From Halichoerus grypus (lineage: Eukaryota; Chordata; Mammalia; Carnivora; Phocidae): a DNA stretch of 64,000 nucleotides. The position numbers were made by a program, and so were the translations under genes. Positions 23,271-33,799 of this stretch are shown piece after piece; position 1 is the first letter of the stretch; every line of letters starts with the position of its first letter. Where the stretch lies: assembly GCF_964656455.1 (NCBI RefSeq), contig NC_135715.1, forward strand, positions 168,546,437 through 168,610,436, read 5' to 3'. The notes beneath the pieces were generated by a model. The model saw only the letters and a program-made list of their open reading frames with translations, did not search any database and was not told the origin of the DNA.

Positions 23271-23795
23271 TAGAGTGCCATATACCTAGTAAACACTAAG
23301 TATTCATGAGTTACTTCTGTATTCCAAAATTTTTACATTTTAATTTAGTAAAGTAAATTTTTTTTATATTTTAGTTTAGATATGTAAATTAAAGGCCCTA
23401 AAACTGAATTATCTCTGAAATACTTAAGTGAAAATTTTTATAGGTTATGAAACTCCATGTTAGTCAGTACCTTCATTTTACATATTTTTTTTATTTTGCA
23501 TATTTAAACACAAATAATCTAGGTCAACTTTCATTGTAAATTAACACATTTTCTGTGCTTGCCTTTGGCTAAGTGATATAGATACACAATTTAAAATATT
23601 CCCTGCTTACCCAAGGAGTCCTGACTGAGGCTAACAATGAATTCTTACCAGTATGCTAAACTAGGGTGCTAGACAGTCTTTTGGAGTCTGAGAGGACACT
23701 GTTTTCCTTGTATAACAAATGACAATACAGTTCCCGTCTCACAACATAAACAGGACAAACTTTCATATTGTTAGTCACACACAGGTTACACTCTT

Positions 23796-23988
23796 TTTTT
23801 TTTTTTCTAAGATTTTATTTGACAGAGAGAGACACAGCAAGAGAGGGAACACAAGCAGGGGGAGTGGGAGAGGGAGAAGCAGACTTCCCGCTGAGCAGGG
23901 AGCCCGATGTGGGGCTCCATCCCAGGACCCTGGGATCATGACCTGAGTGGAAGGCAGATGCTTAACGACTGAGCCACCCTAGTGCCCC
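23796..23988 (-). mobile_element. Can-SINE, antisense, with TSD
   Basis: T-run, AAGATTTTATTTGACAGAGAG, GGGAACACAAGCAGGGGGAG and GACTGAGCCACCCTAGTGCCC. TSD about CACAGGTTACACTCTT (23780-23795) against CATAGGCTACACTCTT (23989-24004), two differences. The 75-residue frame ending here is chance. Confidence 0.95.
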
Positions 23989-24139
23989 CATAGGCTACAC
24001 TCTTACCTTGGTGTTTAAAGCTGGAATTTTAGAGAGTTTTAATGTTTTTTTGAGATACCACTTAAACACATTTAATAGTATAGCCCTTGAACGATGATTG
24101 GAGATCTGAGAAGAATAATGACTTAGCACCAGCCACCAG

Positions 24140-24265
24140 TCAACTGTCTTCTATTCAACAACTCATCCAATAAATATCTCTTGAGCATCCACTACTTGCC
24201 AGCCATCATTTTATGTTTTGGGGAGGTATCAGTAAATAAACAAAAATTCTTATGCTTGTGGCACT
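24140..24265. repeat. Ancient MIR/L2-like fragment
   Basis: CCAATAAATATCTCTTGAGC, CTTGCCAGCCATCATTTTAT and CAGTAAATAAACAAAAATTC follow the wording of a very common old mammalian repeat. Same kind as 20440-20525. Confidence 0.45.
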
Positions 24266-24844
24266 CTAATATTCAAAGTCAATTTTATCAAATGTCATCC
24301 AGTTAAAGGAATAGTTTACCTATTACTCCCTATTTGTACACATAATGTTGGGCCTTGCCAAAAAGATTATAAAGTGATTGTGTAACAGGGAAAGAAATAT
24401 CTTGGGATAAAAAATTTGCAGATCACATAATCTACCATGTTACACATATCCAGTGAAAAATAGAGATTATAAAAATAGCAAAATTATAATTACTGTTAGG
24501 ATTTTATACTTTATTAAGAAATTACTAATATCTTGAGAATACAGAAGGTCATTTGACTTGCCCAAGGACATGCAGAATGCCAGCTTTTTGTTAGGAATAT
24601 TACATTCCAGGTTTTTTAGAGTCAGCACAATTATTTTTGCAAAGAGGGAATTGTCAGCTGATTTTCATGATATCATATTGTTTATTCTGCTATTAAGCTA
24701 AAGACTATTATTGTTAACGTGACAGGTGCTAGTCTGTTTTGTTTAAATTATACAAATGTCTTGAACGATGGAAATAATGCAAAATGTTTAAACAGGCACA
24801 CACACATTCAATATATGGTTAATTAAAATAAAAAATAATGATGA

Positions 24845-25007
24845 GGGGCGCCTGGGTGGCTCAGTTGGTTAAGCGTCTGCCTTCGGCTCAGGTCATGATC
24901 CCGGGGTCCTGGGATGGGGCCCTGCTTCTCCCTCTTCCACTCCCCTGCTTGTGTTCCCTCTCTCGCTGTGTCTCTCTCTGTCAAATAAATGAATAAAATC
25001 TTTAAAA
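24845..25007 (+). mobile_element. Young Can-SINE, sense, internally deleted, with TSD
   Basis: GGGGCGCCTGGGTGGCTCAG head and CTGTCAAATAAATGAATAAA tail. The centre jumps from TCCTGGGATGGGGCCC directly to CTGCTTCTCCCTC, so roughly 35-40 bp of the usual body are missing. TSD AAAAATAATGATGA just before the head (ending 24844) and at 25008-25021. Confidence 0.95.
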
Positions 25008-25021
25008 AAAAATAATGATGA

Positions 25022-26351
25022 AATTTATGAACTATGTCATTTTTCTATTTTGAAGAATAACTTTTTTTTTCCAGTGTAGGAAAGGTGTTATGCTATGAGA
25101 ACTTGTGTTATTATAAAAACAACGATTGATTGAATTCAGACCTATCAGGGAAACAGTGGATGGGCTAAATTAAAAAAGAATAACATGAAAGCAAAACATT
25201 GCATTCATTTATGAAAACTTATGATTTAAATGGGAACTGAAGGTTTTAATTGAAACAATTTATTGGTTTAAAATGGTTTATGCAAGATTCTAATTTAGAA
25301 ATTATTGTTTTTCTCTGTCACAACCATTTTTTCATAAGCTGACTTTAGCAGCAATGAAACATCTCATTAGATTGCAATGTTATGTTTCAAGAAATAATTA
25401 TTTGGTTTATTATGAGTCCTTTCAAAAAGAACACAAATCTTTTTTTCAAAAAAATTTGTGTATACAAGCACACACACACACACACCTTTTGTATTTCCTA
25501 ATTCTCCACAAACTCTCTTCTAAAAACAAATTAAGGACATAATTATTTTCATTAAGAACAAATATAATATTAGTCATAAACTTCCTTAAACTACTTCAAA
25601 ATCTTGTGGAAGTGATTTGGGCTTAAAAAGTAAATAAAAAGTAAGCAAAGCATTTTGTTGCTTTTTCAGTTATCACAAAACTCAGAACTCAAGCAGATAT
25701 TTCGATAGGTCTGCATTTGCATGAAGTCTTTAATTTAAAGAGTTAAATAAGTTTGACTATGCCAACTTTTTGATCCATAGTGCCCAGTATATTATTTCAC
25801 ATCATATAATTTTCTTCTGCAGCTAGATCCTTCCTCTTGGTTTTAAAGTTCTTTTTAAACTTCTTATTTGCTTTCCCATCATTAAACTTTTTCTCATATG
25901 TGGATTGCTTTTATTATTCTTGTTCACTTGATACCTCCCAGTCTCTTTGAAGAGTCTTTTAGATTCCAGTTCCATATTTATCTGAAACATCCTGTCATCA
26001 TTTTTGAATCTTATTTACTTCTAAGGTCACTCACATGGCCATTAGTAGGCTTCAGAAGATCTTTCAAACTTACTCACCTGGGCCTCTCTACAGGGCCGCC
26101 TCACCACATGGCACTTGGGTTTCCCCAAAGTGAGCATTCGAAAAAAAGAATGAGAGAGCACTTCTAAGACAGAAGCCACAATCTTTTTATGTAAGCTATT
26201 TTTGAAAGTGACATACATTACTTCTGTTGTGTTCTCATTAGAGAAGAATCAAGGGGAAGTGATTACATAAATTAGGCATGAATACAGAAGGTAGGATCAC
26301 TGGGGGGGTCGTTGTAAAGTCTACCTACTATAGAGGGATACATAATAATAC
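25022..26351. other. Single-copy stretch, no gene
   Basis: AT-rich, holding a short (CA)n run at 25470-25488. No named repeat or exon recognised. Confidence 0.45.
25470..25488. repeat. (CA)n microsatellite
   Basis: Nine CA units. Confidence 0.9.
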
Positions 26352-26369
26352 TAAAATTTTGAATCATTT

Positions 26370-27871
26370 GTGCAGATGGTACGCTATGGCAGCCTGCTGG
26401 ACTCACACCACACCATGACTCAACATTGTGGTCAACCTCCAAGTCCAGATCAGTGTGAAGATCCAAGTCCAAGTTCTCGTCCATCTCCAGATCTTCCTGG
26501 CAGTCCAGGTCCAGGTCTAGGTCCAGGACTCCTCCACCCATGGCCAAGAGGGAATCCAAGTCCAGGTCGCCACCTAGAGTCTTCCCAAATCTCCTGGGGA
26601 GGAAGGAGTGGTGTCCTCTTAAGCAAATGATGTGTTGACAAGCAACATAACTACCAGAAGGCTTGGGGTGAAAGGACCACATACTCATCCATTGGAAGAG
26701 TCCTTGGAACAAGCTACTGGCTATTGAAAAGGTTATTTTGTGACATTTTGTCTAATGTTTTACTTGTTTTAAGCTTTGCCTCAGGTAGCAAATTTCATTT
26801 TATGTGCCATTTTGTTGCTGTTATTCAAATTTCTTATAATTTAGTGAAGTGAATGACTTCAGATTTCATTATTGGCTTAGCTATTTGAGGTAAATTTTCC
26901 TTTTAGTTTATGTAGTCCTGCTTTTTTTGGTTTGAAATTTAACAGATTGGTAACCTAATTTGTGGCCTCCTTGACTTTTAGGGAAACATGTGCAGCCATT
27001 ACACACAGCCTAAACCTGTCAAGAGGTTGATTCAACATTGCCTTCCTTCCTTAAAATTAAAAACCTACAAAAGTTGGTGTAGATTTGTTTATATATGTTA
27101 TTTACCTTCAGATCTAAATGGTAATATAAATCCAAACTTGTGTAAAGACTTTTCAAGTGAAAAGACTAGACTTTTTTTTTTTTTTTTTTAAAGATTTTAT
27201 TTATTTATTTGACAGGGACAGAGACAGCGAGAGAGGGAACACAAGCAGGGGGAGTGGGAGAGGGAGAAGCAGGCTTCCCGCGGAACAAGGAGCCCGATGC
27301 GGGGCTCGATCCCAGGACCCTGGGATCACGACCTGAGCCGAAGGCAGACACTTAACGACTGAGCCACCCAGGTGCCCCAAGACTAGACTTTTTGAAAGGA
27401 TTGTTTACCAGATACAATTCTAATCTCTTCTCTTATGTATTTTTGTGCACTAGGTTCAGTTGTGTAGCAGATAAGTAAAGCTGGTTGGCTGTTAAGGTGG
27501 AGTGTTGCAGTGCAGAGTGCTTGGCAGTTTCTTCTTTTTTCCTGATTGCCCCTGTGTAAAGATGCCTTGTCATGCAGAAACAAATGGCTATCCAGTTTAT
27601 TAAAATGCCTGACAACTGCACTTCCAGTCACCTGGGTCTTCATGTAAATAATGGAACATACAGTGAGCGCATCTAGCTGATGATAAATACACCTTTTATT
27701 CTGCCTTCCCCCTCAATGGTAAATCTGATCATCTTCATGTATGAACTTAAAATATGGAAAATGTTAAGGAAGTTAATAGTTTGTAACTTTGTGAGTACTT
27801 ATAACATCGGGTATCTTTCTGCTCACATAATCATTGTTTCTGTAGTTTAATTAAAATGTTTCCTTGGTGTT
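26370..27871 (+). pseudogene. SRSF2: Processed pseudogene of SRSF2 (SC35 splicing factor), 5' truncated
   Basis: SRSF2 is a nuclear SR-family splicing factor with an N-terminal RRM and a C-terminal arginine/serine-rich domain. The copy starts near the RRM/RS hinge (reads V-Q-M-V-R-Y-G...D-S-H-H), then skips part of the RS region and resumes in S-T-S-K-S-R-S with S-R-S-R-S-R and [13 protein letters not shown] at 26456-26458 comes from a decayed CGA codon. A frameshift around 26570-26577 precedes the native-looking V-S-S stop at 26620-26622. Sequence after the stop matches my memory of the long SRSF2 3' UTR up to GTAGTTTAATTAAAA and CTTGGTGTTAAAAA at 27871, with no introns. A young SINE interrupts it at 27177-27378. 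The flanks (TTTTGAATCATTT near 26357, TTTTGACCCATTT near 27880) may be a decayed TSD. A 146-codon antisense frame (26272-26712) with Leu-Asp repeats is the reverse of the RS coding and not a gene. Confidence 0.9.
27177..27378 (-). mobile_element. Young Can-SINE, antisense, inside the SRSF2 pseudogene 3' UTR
   Basis: Long T-run, AAAGATTTTATTTATTTATTTGACAGGGACAG, arctoid-type GGGAACACAAGCAGGGGGAG, and GACTGAGCCACCCAGGTGCCCC. TSD AAGACTAGACTTTTT at 27162-27176 and from 27379 is exact. The SINE postdates the retropseudogene. Confidence 0.97.
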
Positions 27872-27899
27872 AAAAATTTTTTTGACCCATTTAGGAGAA

Positions 27900-29768
27900 G
27901 TAAAGATAAAGGGAAATAAAAAGAAAACAGAAAGTGAGGTAGTAGAACTAAGCCTAATGTATTAGTAACCACGATAAAGTAAGAGGGAACTATTAAATAT
28001 AAGAAATTATTTTCATTATATTAAAAATATAAATACTTATGTGAGGAGAAAAAGTTGGAAGGGATATAACTATTCTTATCTGTAGATAATATGATTATTT
28101 TCATAGAATATTCAAAATAATCTTCACATTCAGAATTTATTAGAGAGTTGATACTTTCTAGTAAGTTTTTAGGATTTGGGTTTCAGGATACAAACTCAAC
28201 ATACAAAAACCTTATAATACAGAGACAAAACTAATTGGAACATATAAAGTGTAAAACTTCAGTTCTCAATAGCAATAAAAATGATGTTTCCCAGGAATAG
28301 GCCTGACTAAAAATGTTCAAACCTCTGGGGACAAAATTACAAAATAATGATGAGGGCCATAAAATACGTACATAAATGGAAAAACCTGTATCTGTATTTG
28401 GATTGAAAAATATCAGTATCATCAAAATACTAGTTTTCTTCAAACTGGTATAGAAATTTAATTTAACTGCAATTACCAATGGTTTTTTGATAGAATTAGT
28501 AATGTCACCCCTGAAATTCATGTATTAAAAGAAATAGGCAGAAGAGATAGCAGTTTTGAAGAGCAAGATAAGAAGAGTTGGTCTACCAGATGTAGTATGC
28601 AGTCATACTATAGAACTATAATAATTAGAACTGCGGGATTAGGAAAATACACCAATGGCACAAAATAAAGTTTCCACAAACAGAGCCACCCATATAAAAT
28701 GATTTAATATATGACAGTGTTAGCATTACAAAAAGAGGGGAAATAGTAAATTATGTTATACATAGTGACAGAAAAATAGAAAAAGTAAAATCAGATGTCT
28801 TTCTCACACCACACACATACATGATTTTCAGGTAGATTAAGGTGCTAAATATGAACAGTTAAATTTAGTTGAAGATCTCTAAATAGGACAGGATTTCTTA
28901 AATAAGATAAAGAAAAGTGCAAACAATAAAGAAAATAGATATACATTTAATCACAATTTCTAAAGGGGGAAGCCAAATAAGGAAAATAAGCCTATAGCCT
29001 TGCAATTATGAAAATAAATTAGTGGATATATCCACTAACACATACATAATGCAGTTGGTGAAAATAGAAACCACCATTTTGGAGATTAAGTGAACAGTAG
29101 CTGGGGCACCTGGGTGGCTCAGTCGTTAAGTGCCTGTCTTTGGCTCAGGTTATGATCCCGGGGTCCTGGGATCAGCCCAGCATCAGCTCTTGCTCAGTGG
29201 GAAGCCTGCTTCTCCCTCTCCCTCTGCCAGCCACTCCCCCTGCTTGGAACATCCATAGCGAAAATGCATAAAAACCTGTGTGAAATGAGATGCAAGAATG
29301 TTGGGGCATTGCTTTTAATAGCCTAAACTAAAAACATCACACATGGCTATCAATGAAGAATGTAAATCTAAATCATATTATAGTTTTAGCATAAAACTAA
29401 CTATACAGTGTCTAAAAAGAAAAAGCATCATCTATCAACATGGTGAAATGTCAAATATATAGTTTTGGGGGAAAAGAATAAGTTGCAGAATAATATATAC
29501 TGTTTTCTGCCATTTGTATAAAGTATAAAAACCAATAAAATGCTAAATTACAGCACTTTAAATATGTAAAAATATACATAGATTCATGTAATTGATAAAA
29601 CTCAATTGTATATGTTCTTTGAAAAATTTTGGAAAAAAGATCAGAAGCAAATAAAAAATACTAGTAAGATTTGATAAAGCTGGGGTAGTGGGTGCATAGA
29701 GGCTCATTTTCTCACTTTTGTATTGGTATCTGTTCATTTGAAATAATTAACAATATATTTTTTAAAAT
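27900..29768 (+). mobile_element. Old L1 (L1M-type) ORF2 C-terminal half and 3' UTR, sense
   Basis: Order of landmarks: TATCTGTAGATAATATGATT (28078), GGATACAAACTCAACATACA (28185), TAATTAGAACTGCGGGATTA (28621), AGGATTTCTTAAATAAGATA (28891), then GATAAAGCTGGGGTAGTGGG (29674) and a closing AAATAATTAACAATATATTT typical of old L1 3' UTRs. Strongly diverged, 5' truncated, no reading frame. A SINE piece replaces part of it at 29103-29247. Confidence 0.75.
29103..29247 (+). mobile_element. Can-SINE lacking its 3' tail, sense
   Basis: GGGGCACCTGGGTGGCTCAG head, CGGGGTCCTGGGATCAGCCC, then CCACTCCCCCTGCTTGG, where it stops without the CT-rich/AATAAA tail. The L1 text resumes with a gap relative to the expected order. 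Because SINE insertions are anchored at the 3' end, a later deletion that removed the tail and adjoining L1 is the simplest reading. Confidence 0.9.
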
Positions 29769-29814
29769 AATTACCTTCCTTGTCCATTTACACTAACATT
29801 TCTGTAATCCAGAA

Positions 29815-30345
29815 ATGTGTCAATTTATGCCTGGAATTCAGACACAGCCATACTGTCTACATTCTTCGCCTTTAATCTGATCTTCTGCCAGTCGATTCCA
29901 GCTTATCAGTTACTACCATCAGCAGGAACATCAAATTTCCTGCTACTATCATTTCATAATATCTATTATATCAAGTCTGAGCTTCTATTTCTGGCTTTCA
30001 AGGCCATCCAGAATCTGCCAAGACTGTTCATTTTTATAACCCTCTCTGTTCCACAGGAACCCTGTACTCCAGTTACATGTAACTATCCACTGTCCCTTCA
30101 CTCAATTCCAAAGTAATTTCATCAAGGCACAGCTCAAGTGATATAATTTCCATAATGTTCCTTTTCTAACTACTTCAGCTCATTCAGGGTTTGCATTATC
30201 CATAAACTCAGTATTGTAGCATTTACCTCTTGAACAGTCTATTTTGTTTTTAGAATTTGGATTCAGACATTTAACTAATTTTATGAGGGCCAGTACTTGT
30301 CTTCCATTTTTTTTTTTATGTTAATCACAGGGCGAAACACAGGAA
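29815..30345 (+). mobile_element. L2 LINE fragment, sense (diverged)
   Basis: GGCTTTCAAGGCCATCCAGAAT (29993), CACAGCTCAAGTGATATAAT (30128) and TTTTATGAGGGCCAGTACTT (30278) follow the L2 3' order. The 99-codon frame at 29817-30116 is part of this relic. Confidence 0.5.
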
Positions 30346-30649
30346 TTCCCCCAACTACCTCTTGTTCCAGGATGATCTAATGGCTCTTAGGCCCTCAGTG
30401 TGAAAGCTGGACTAGTCTTGACTTTTCCTACTCTTTCCCCCCTCTTCAAATAGATGCCAAGTCTTGTTTTTCACTTTCATTAATATATTTCTATTCTGTG
30501 TGCTTATCTCTGTTTTCACTGAACAGCCTTTTCAGAGCCACTGTTACTTAATATAGGTAGCAGAAGTCTTAGAAAATTATAATATCAAAGATGACATATC
30601 TTCATGAAATTATCACCTGATACTTGCACAGTGGGGGAATTTTGCTGTT

Positions 30650-31300
30650 CTTCACTAATAGGAATCTATGTAACAACTCTGTTCTCCCTCTGTATCCCAT
30701 AATGAAGCCAGAGTAATCTTTATAAAATCTAATTTAGTCATTCTTTTGCTTAGAGACTTTTAATGTCCTTTCATTGTCCTTATGAAATCCCAAATACTTC
30801 ATATGACCCATAGAGCCTTGTGTGACCTGTCACTGCCTCCTTCTCCAGCCTCATCTACTGCCACCCATGCCTAAGCTGTAGACATATTGCCTTCTTTCAG
30901 TTCCTCCAGATGCCATGTGCTTGCTTTATCCCCTCACCTCAGGGCTTTCACACAGGTTAATCTGTTGTTCTAGAACCCATTTCCTAGAACCTTTTCTTCA
31001 CATGGGCAATATACTTATTCTTCAAGTCTTAGTTTAATTTATAATTTTCTTAATGAATCTTTCCTTAACTCTCCCCCTTACCCATCCCACTCAAACTGTT
31101 ATAATTTCAGTAGCTCTTTTTATTTATTTTTATGACACTTATCAAAATGTAATTAATTTCCATTTTTTTTCCCATGAGCCTATAAGCTCCATAGTGAGTG
31201 GGACTCTATTTTCCCCCTACTTTATCTCCAGTGGATGACATTGCCTTGTATATAGTGGACACTGTATACATAGTCAGTGAATGTATTAATGGACTCTACA
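30650..31300 (+). mobile_element. L2 LINE fragment, sense
   Basis: Clear L2 order: AATACTTCATATGACCCATA, GTGACCTGTCACTGCCTCCT, CTCCAGCCTCATCTACTGCC, CCTCAGGGCTTTCACACAGG, GCCTATAAGCTCCATAGTGA and TATAGTGGACACTGTATACA. It sits behind another L2 fragment in the same orientation: tandem copies or one rearranged copy. Confidence 0.8.
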
Positions 31301-31349
31301 GGAATATTTATTAGTTGCTTTTGACTGATTAAAATATATAGTAAATGTT

Positions 31350-31545
31350 GGGGCGCCTGGGTGGCTCAGTCGTTAAGCGTCTGCCTTCGGCTCAGGTCAT
31401 GATCCCAGGGTCCTGGGATAGAGTCCCGCACTGGGCTCCCTGCTCAGCGGGAAGCCTGCTTCTCCCTCTCCCACTCCCTCTGCTTGTGTTCCCTCTCTCA
31501 CTGTGTCTCTCCCTGTCAAAATAAATAAATAAAATCTTTAAAAAT
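31350..31545 (+). mobile_element. Young Can-SINE, sense, with TSD
   Basis: Near-canonical copy: GGGGCGCCTGGGTGGCTCAG, GCGTCTGCCTTCGGCTCAGG, GTTCCCTCTCTCACTGTG, TAAATAAATAAAATCTTTAA. The flanking ATATATAGTAAATGT before the head and ATATATGGTAAATGT after the tail (ending about 31575) form the TSD. Confidence 0.96.
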
Positions 31546-31567
31546 ATATATATATATATATATATAT
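31543..31567. repeat. (TA)n microsatellite at a SINE tail
   Basis: A pure TA run lies exactly where the SINE A-tail meets the TSD, whose first bases are AATATATA. It probably grew from them by slippage. Confidence 0.9.
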
Positions 31568-31576
31568 GGTAAATGT

Positions 31577-33220
31577 ATTTTTTTTACATATGTCTACTTA
31601 CCTCAATTTCCCCTCATTTGTTGTCATTCTATTCTTAAAGATTGGAAGAAGATAAAGTGAACAAAATCAGAACATTTCTACAAAATCTAGGGGAAATTAG
31701 AGTTAAACAGACCAAAAATCTGAGCATATTCAATAATTTTTTTCATTGTTCCAACGTTGGAAAAATAGAAGCAAACCCTTCATAAGTAATGATTCCCCCC
31801 CGCTTTTTTCAAGTGCAACTCAACTTATTAGGGTGGTCATTGACTATTTTTTAAATAGGAATTCCTGGAGTTTAAGGAGGAACTAGAATGTCTACTAGAA
31901 TATCATTTAATATTAACAAAACAAAATAAACACATAACCCCAATGTTTGGCACTTTCAAACCAAGCATTCCTACTTGGTCTTGTTCTTTAATACTTTCTT
32001 TAATCATTTGTTCTGTTTGCATCTGTGCTTTCAATGTTGCAATAGTCCTACACAATGTTTGGAAACTATAACACAATCCCACTCTCAAAATAGAAAGGGA
32101 GAAAAAAAAAAGATAATCTACATTTCACACCCTGCCATGTTCTGGCTGCTCTAGGTGATTAATGATAATGGCCATTTGCCCAAAATATAGACTAAGTTCA
32201 CAAATGGGATTGGAAAAAACTTTATGATAAATGTGGGGAATATATTATTCTTTTTCTATGGCATATACCTTTCTTTATATATAAAATGGAAGGCATTCTT
32301 AAATTCTATTTGCACATAATAATGCATGAAATTACAGCTTTTATAATGCCATGTATTGAAAGAAGTTGGATTGATTTGGTCAACCAAAGAACGCAATCTG
32401 TTTTCTTCAGAACTGTGAGAATTACGTTTATTGATAACTTATCACCTGCAGAGTTCTTCTAAAGGAAATATTACATACTACAGATTTATGGTTTATTTTA
32501 TGGAGACTCTGTACTTGACACAGAAGAGACCAGTTTGGAGTTTCCATCCTTATGTTTGGCTGGCCAGTACCTACTTACTTACATAAAGGTTATGATGATG
32601 AGCTTTAGAACAAAAAAGTTAGCTGGGTGGAAGGGAAAATCATCAATGAAGAATTAGGTCCCTGCGGAAGTGATGCATTTCTCTTACTCCTTTAAATTGT
32701 GTTTTAGCTTCTCTCGGTGAAGAGAGGTGAAGGAATGGCTCCCCGTGACCCATTTCGTAAATGATAAAATGTCCTAAGCCTTTATTCAGGTAATGGGGGA
32801 AGCTTGTTCCCAGTATTATGCATCTGATTGTTCCTCTAATAAACTAAATGTAATTAAAAACAGAGCAAGGCCATTGCATTTTAATAGCTTGGATTCTTCC
32901 CTGTGGAAGAGTCAGCAAACATTGAGAGAATATGAAGATTCAGCTCCCCAGCACCTGCCAGCCAGCCTTTCTCAAGATTAACAGCATCACACCAGGTTAT
33001 TAGAGGAAACATAAATACTTTTGAAGCTCTGTGGGTAGTTACGATATCACGTTTTATTATCTTCTCCTAAAATGGAATTACTCACTGTAATTGCTTGCCA
33101 GTCACAGGCCAAAAACATGACAGAAGAAATCCTACATATTGGGGAGAGGGGTTATAATGCAAAAGCATCTGGCCTAGAAAATGTTTTTAGGGACACATTA
33201 TTATGTATTTATAATAATTA
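31577..33220. other. Single-copy stretch, no gene
   Basis: No named repeat. The part at about 32790-33110 is less AT-rich and may be conserved, but no exon structure is visible. Confidence 0.4.
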
Positions 33221-33224
33221 TAAT

Positions 33225-33460
33225 TAAAATTTTATGGCACTTTACAGTTTCTAAGATAGGCACATATTTGTGCCTTGCAATTTGAAGTGGGCTTAGAAGT
33301 TATTCGAATTCCTATTTGGATAAGGAAATAGGGGTGTAAAGATGTTGAGAGATTTGTCCAAGAATCCTGATGTCAGTAGATGCAGAGGTGAGAATGAGCC
33401 CAATCTCCCAACTTCATAGTCTGTGTTCTTTCTGCCATTTTGCATGGCCTCACTTAGTTC
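33225..33460 (-). mobile_element. MIR (MIRb-like), antisense
   Basis: GGCACTTTACAGTTTCTAAG, AAGGAAATAGGGGTGTAAAG, GAGATTTGTCCAAGAATCCT and CCCAATCTCCCAACTTCATA follow the antisense MIR order. The 78-residue antisense frame is a by-product. Confidence 0.75.
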
Positions 33461-33762
33461 AAAAGCAAACACATAATATTTGCAGTTCCCTTCTGAACCA
33501 CACCTTTCTTGGAGGAGGTTCGTTTTCAAGAAACTAAAATTCTCCAGATGAATGATGAAGGATAACCTAAAATGGAAATTACAATTTAATAAGTGGCCTT
33601 ACAGAAGCTGAGAGATTTTATATCAGGCATGGGATATTTGAAAGTACATGGGAAGTCACTCTCTCTGTGAGTAAGAAGAGAAAAGTGATGCATTAGGAGA
33701 CACTTTACGTTTTTATTATTTTTGTTTTTGTTGACTTTACTTCTAAAATGAACTTGATTATA

Positions 33763-33797
33763 AAAAGATGGGATGAGTCTAAAGATGGGATGAGACT
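33763..33797. repeat. Short tandem duplication
   Basis: AAAGATGGGATGAGTCT is followed directly by AAAGATGGGATGAGACT: two 17-bp units with one mismatch. Confidence 0.85.
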
Positions 33798-33799
33798 AA

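Noticed and set aside
25470..25488. Short spaced repeats as a CRISPR-like array
   Set aside because: All spaced repeats seen here are microsatellites or dispersed transposons in a mammalian genome; no array with regular unique spacers.
28684..28696. GAGCCACCC motif resembling a SINE head
   Set aside because: No other SINE sequence around it; it is part of the L1 relic.
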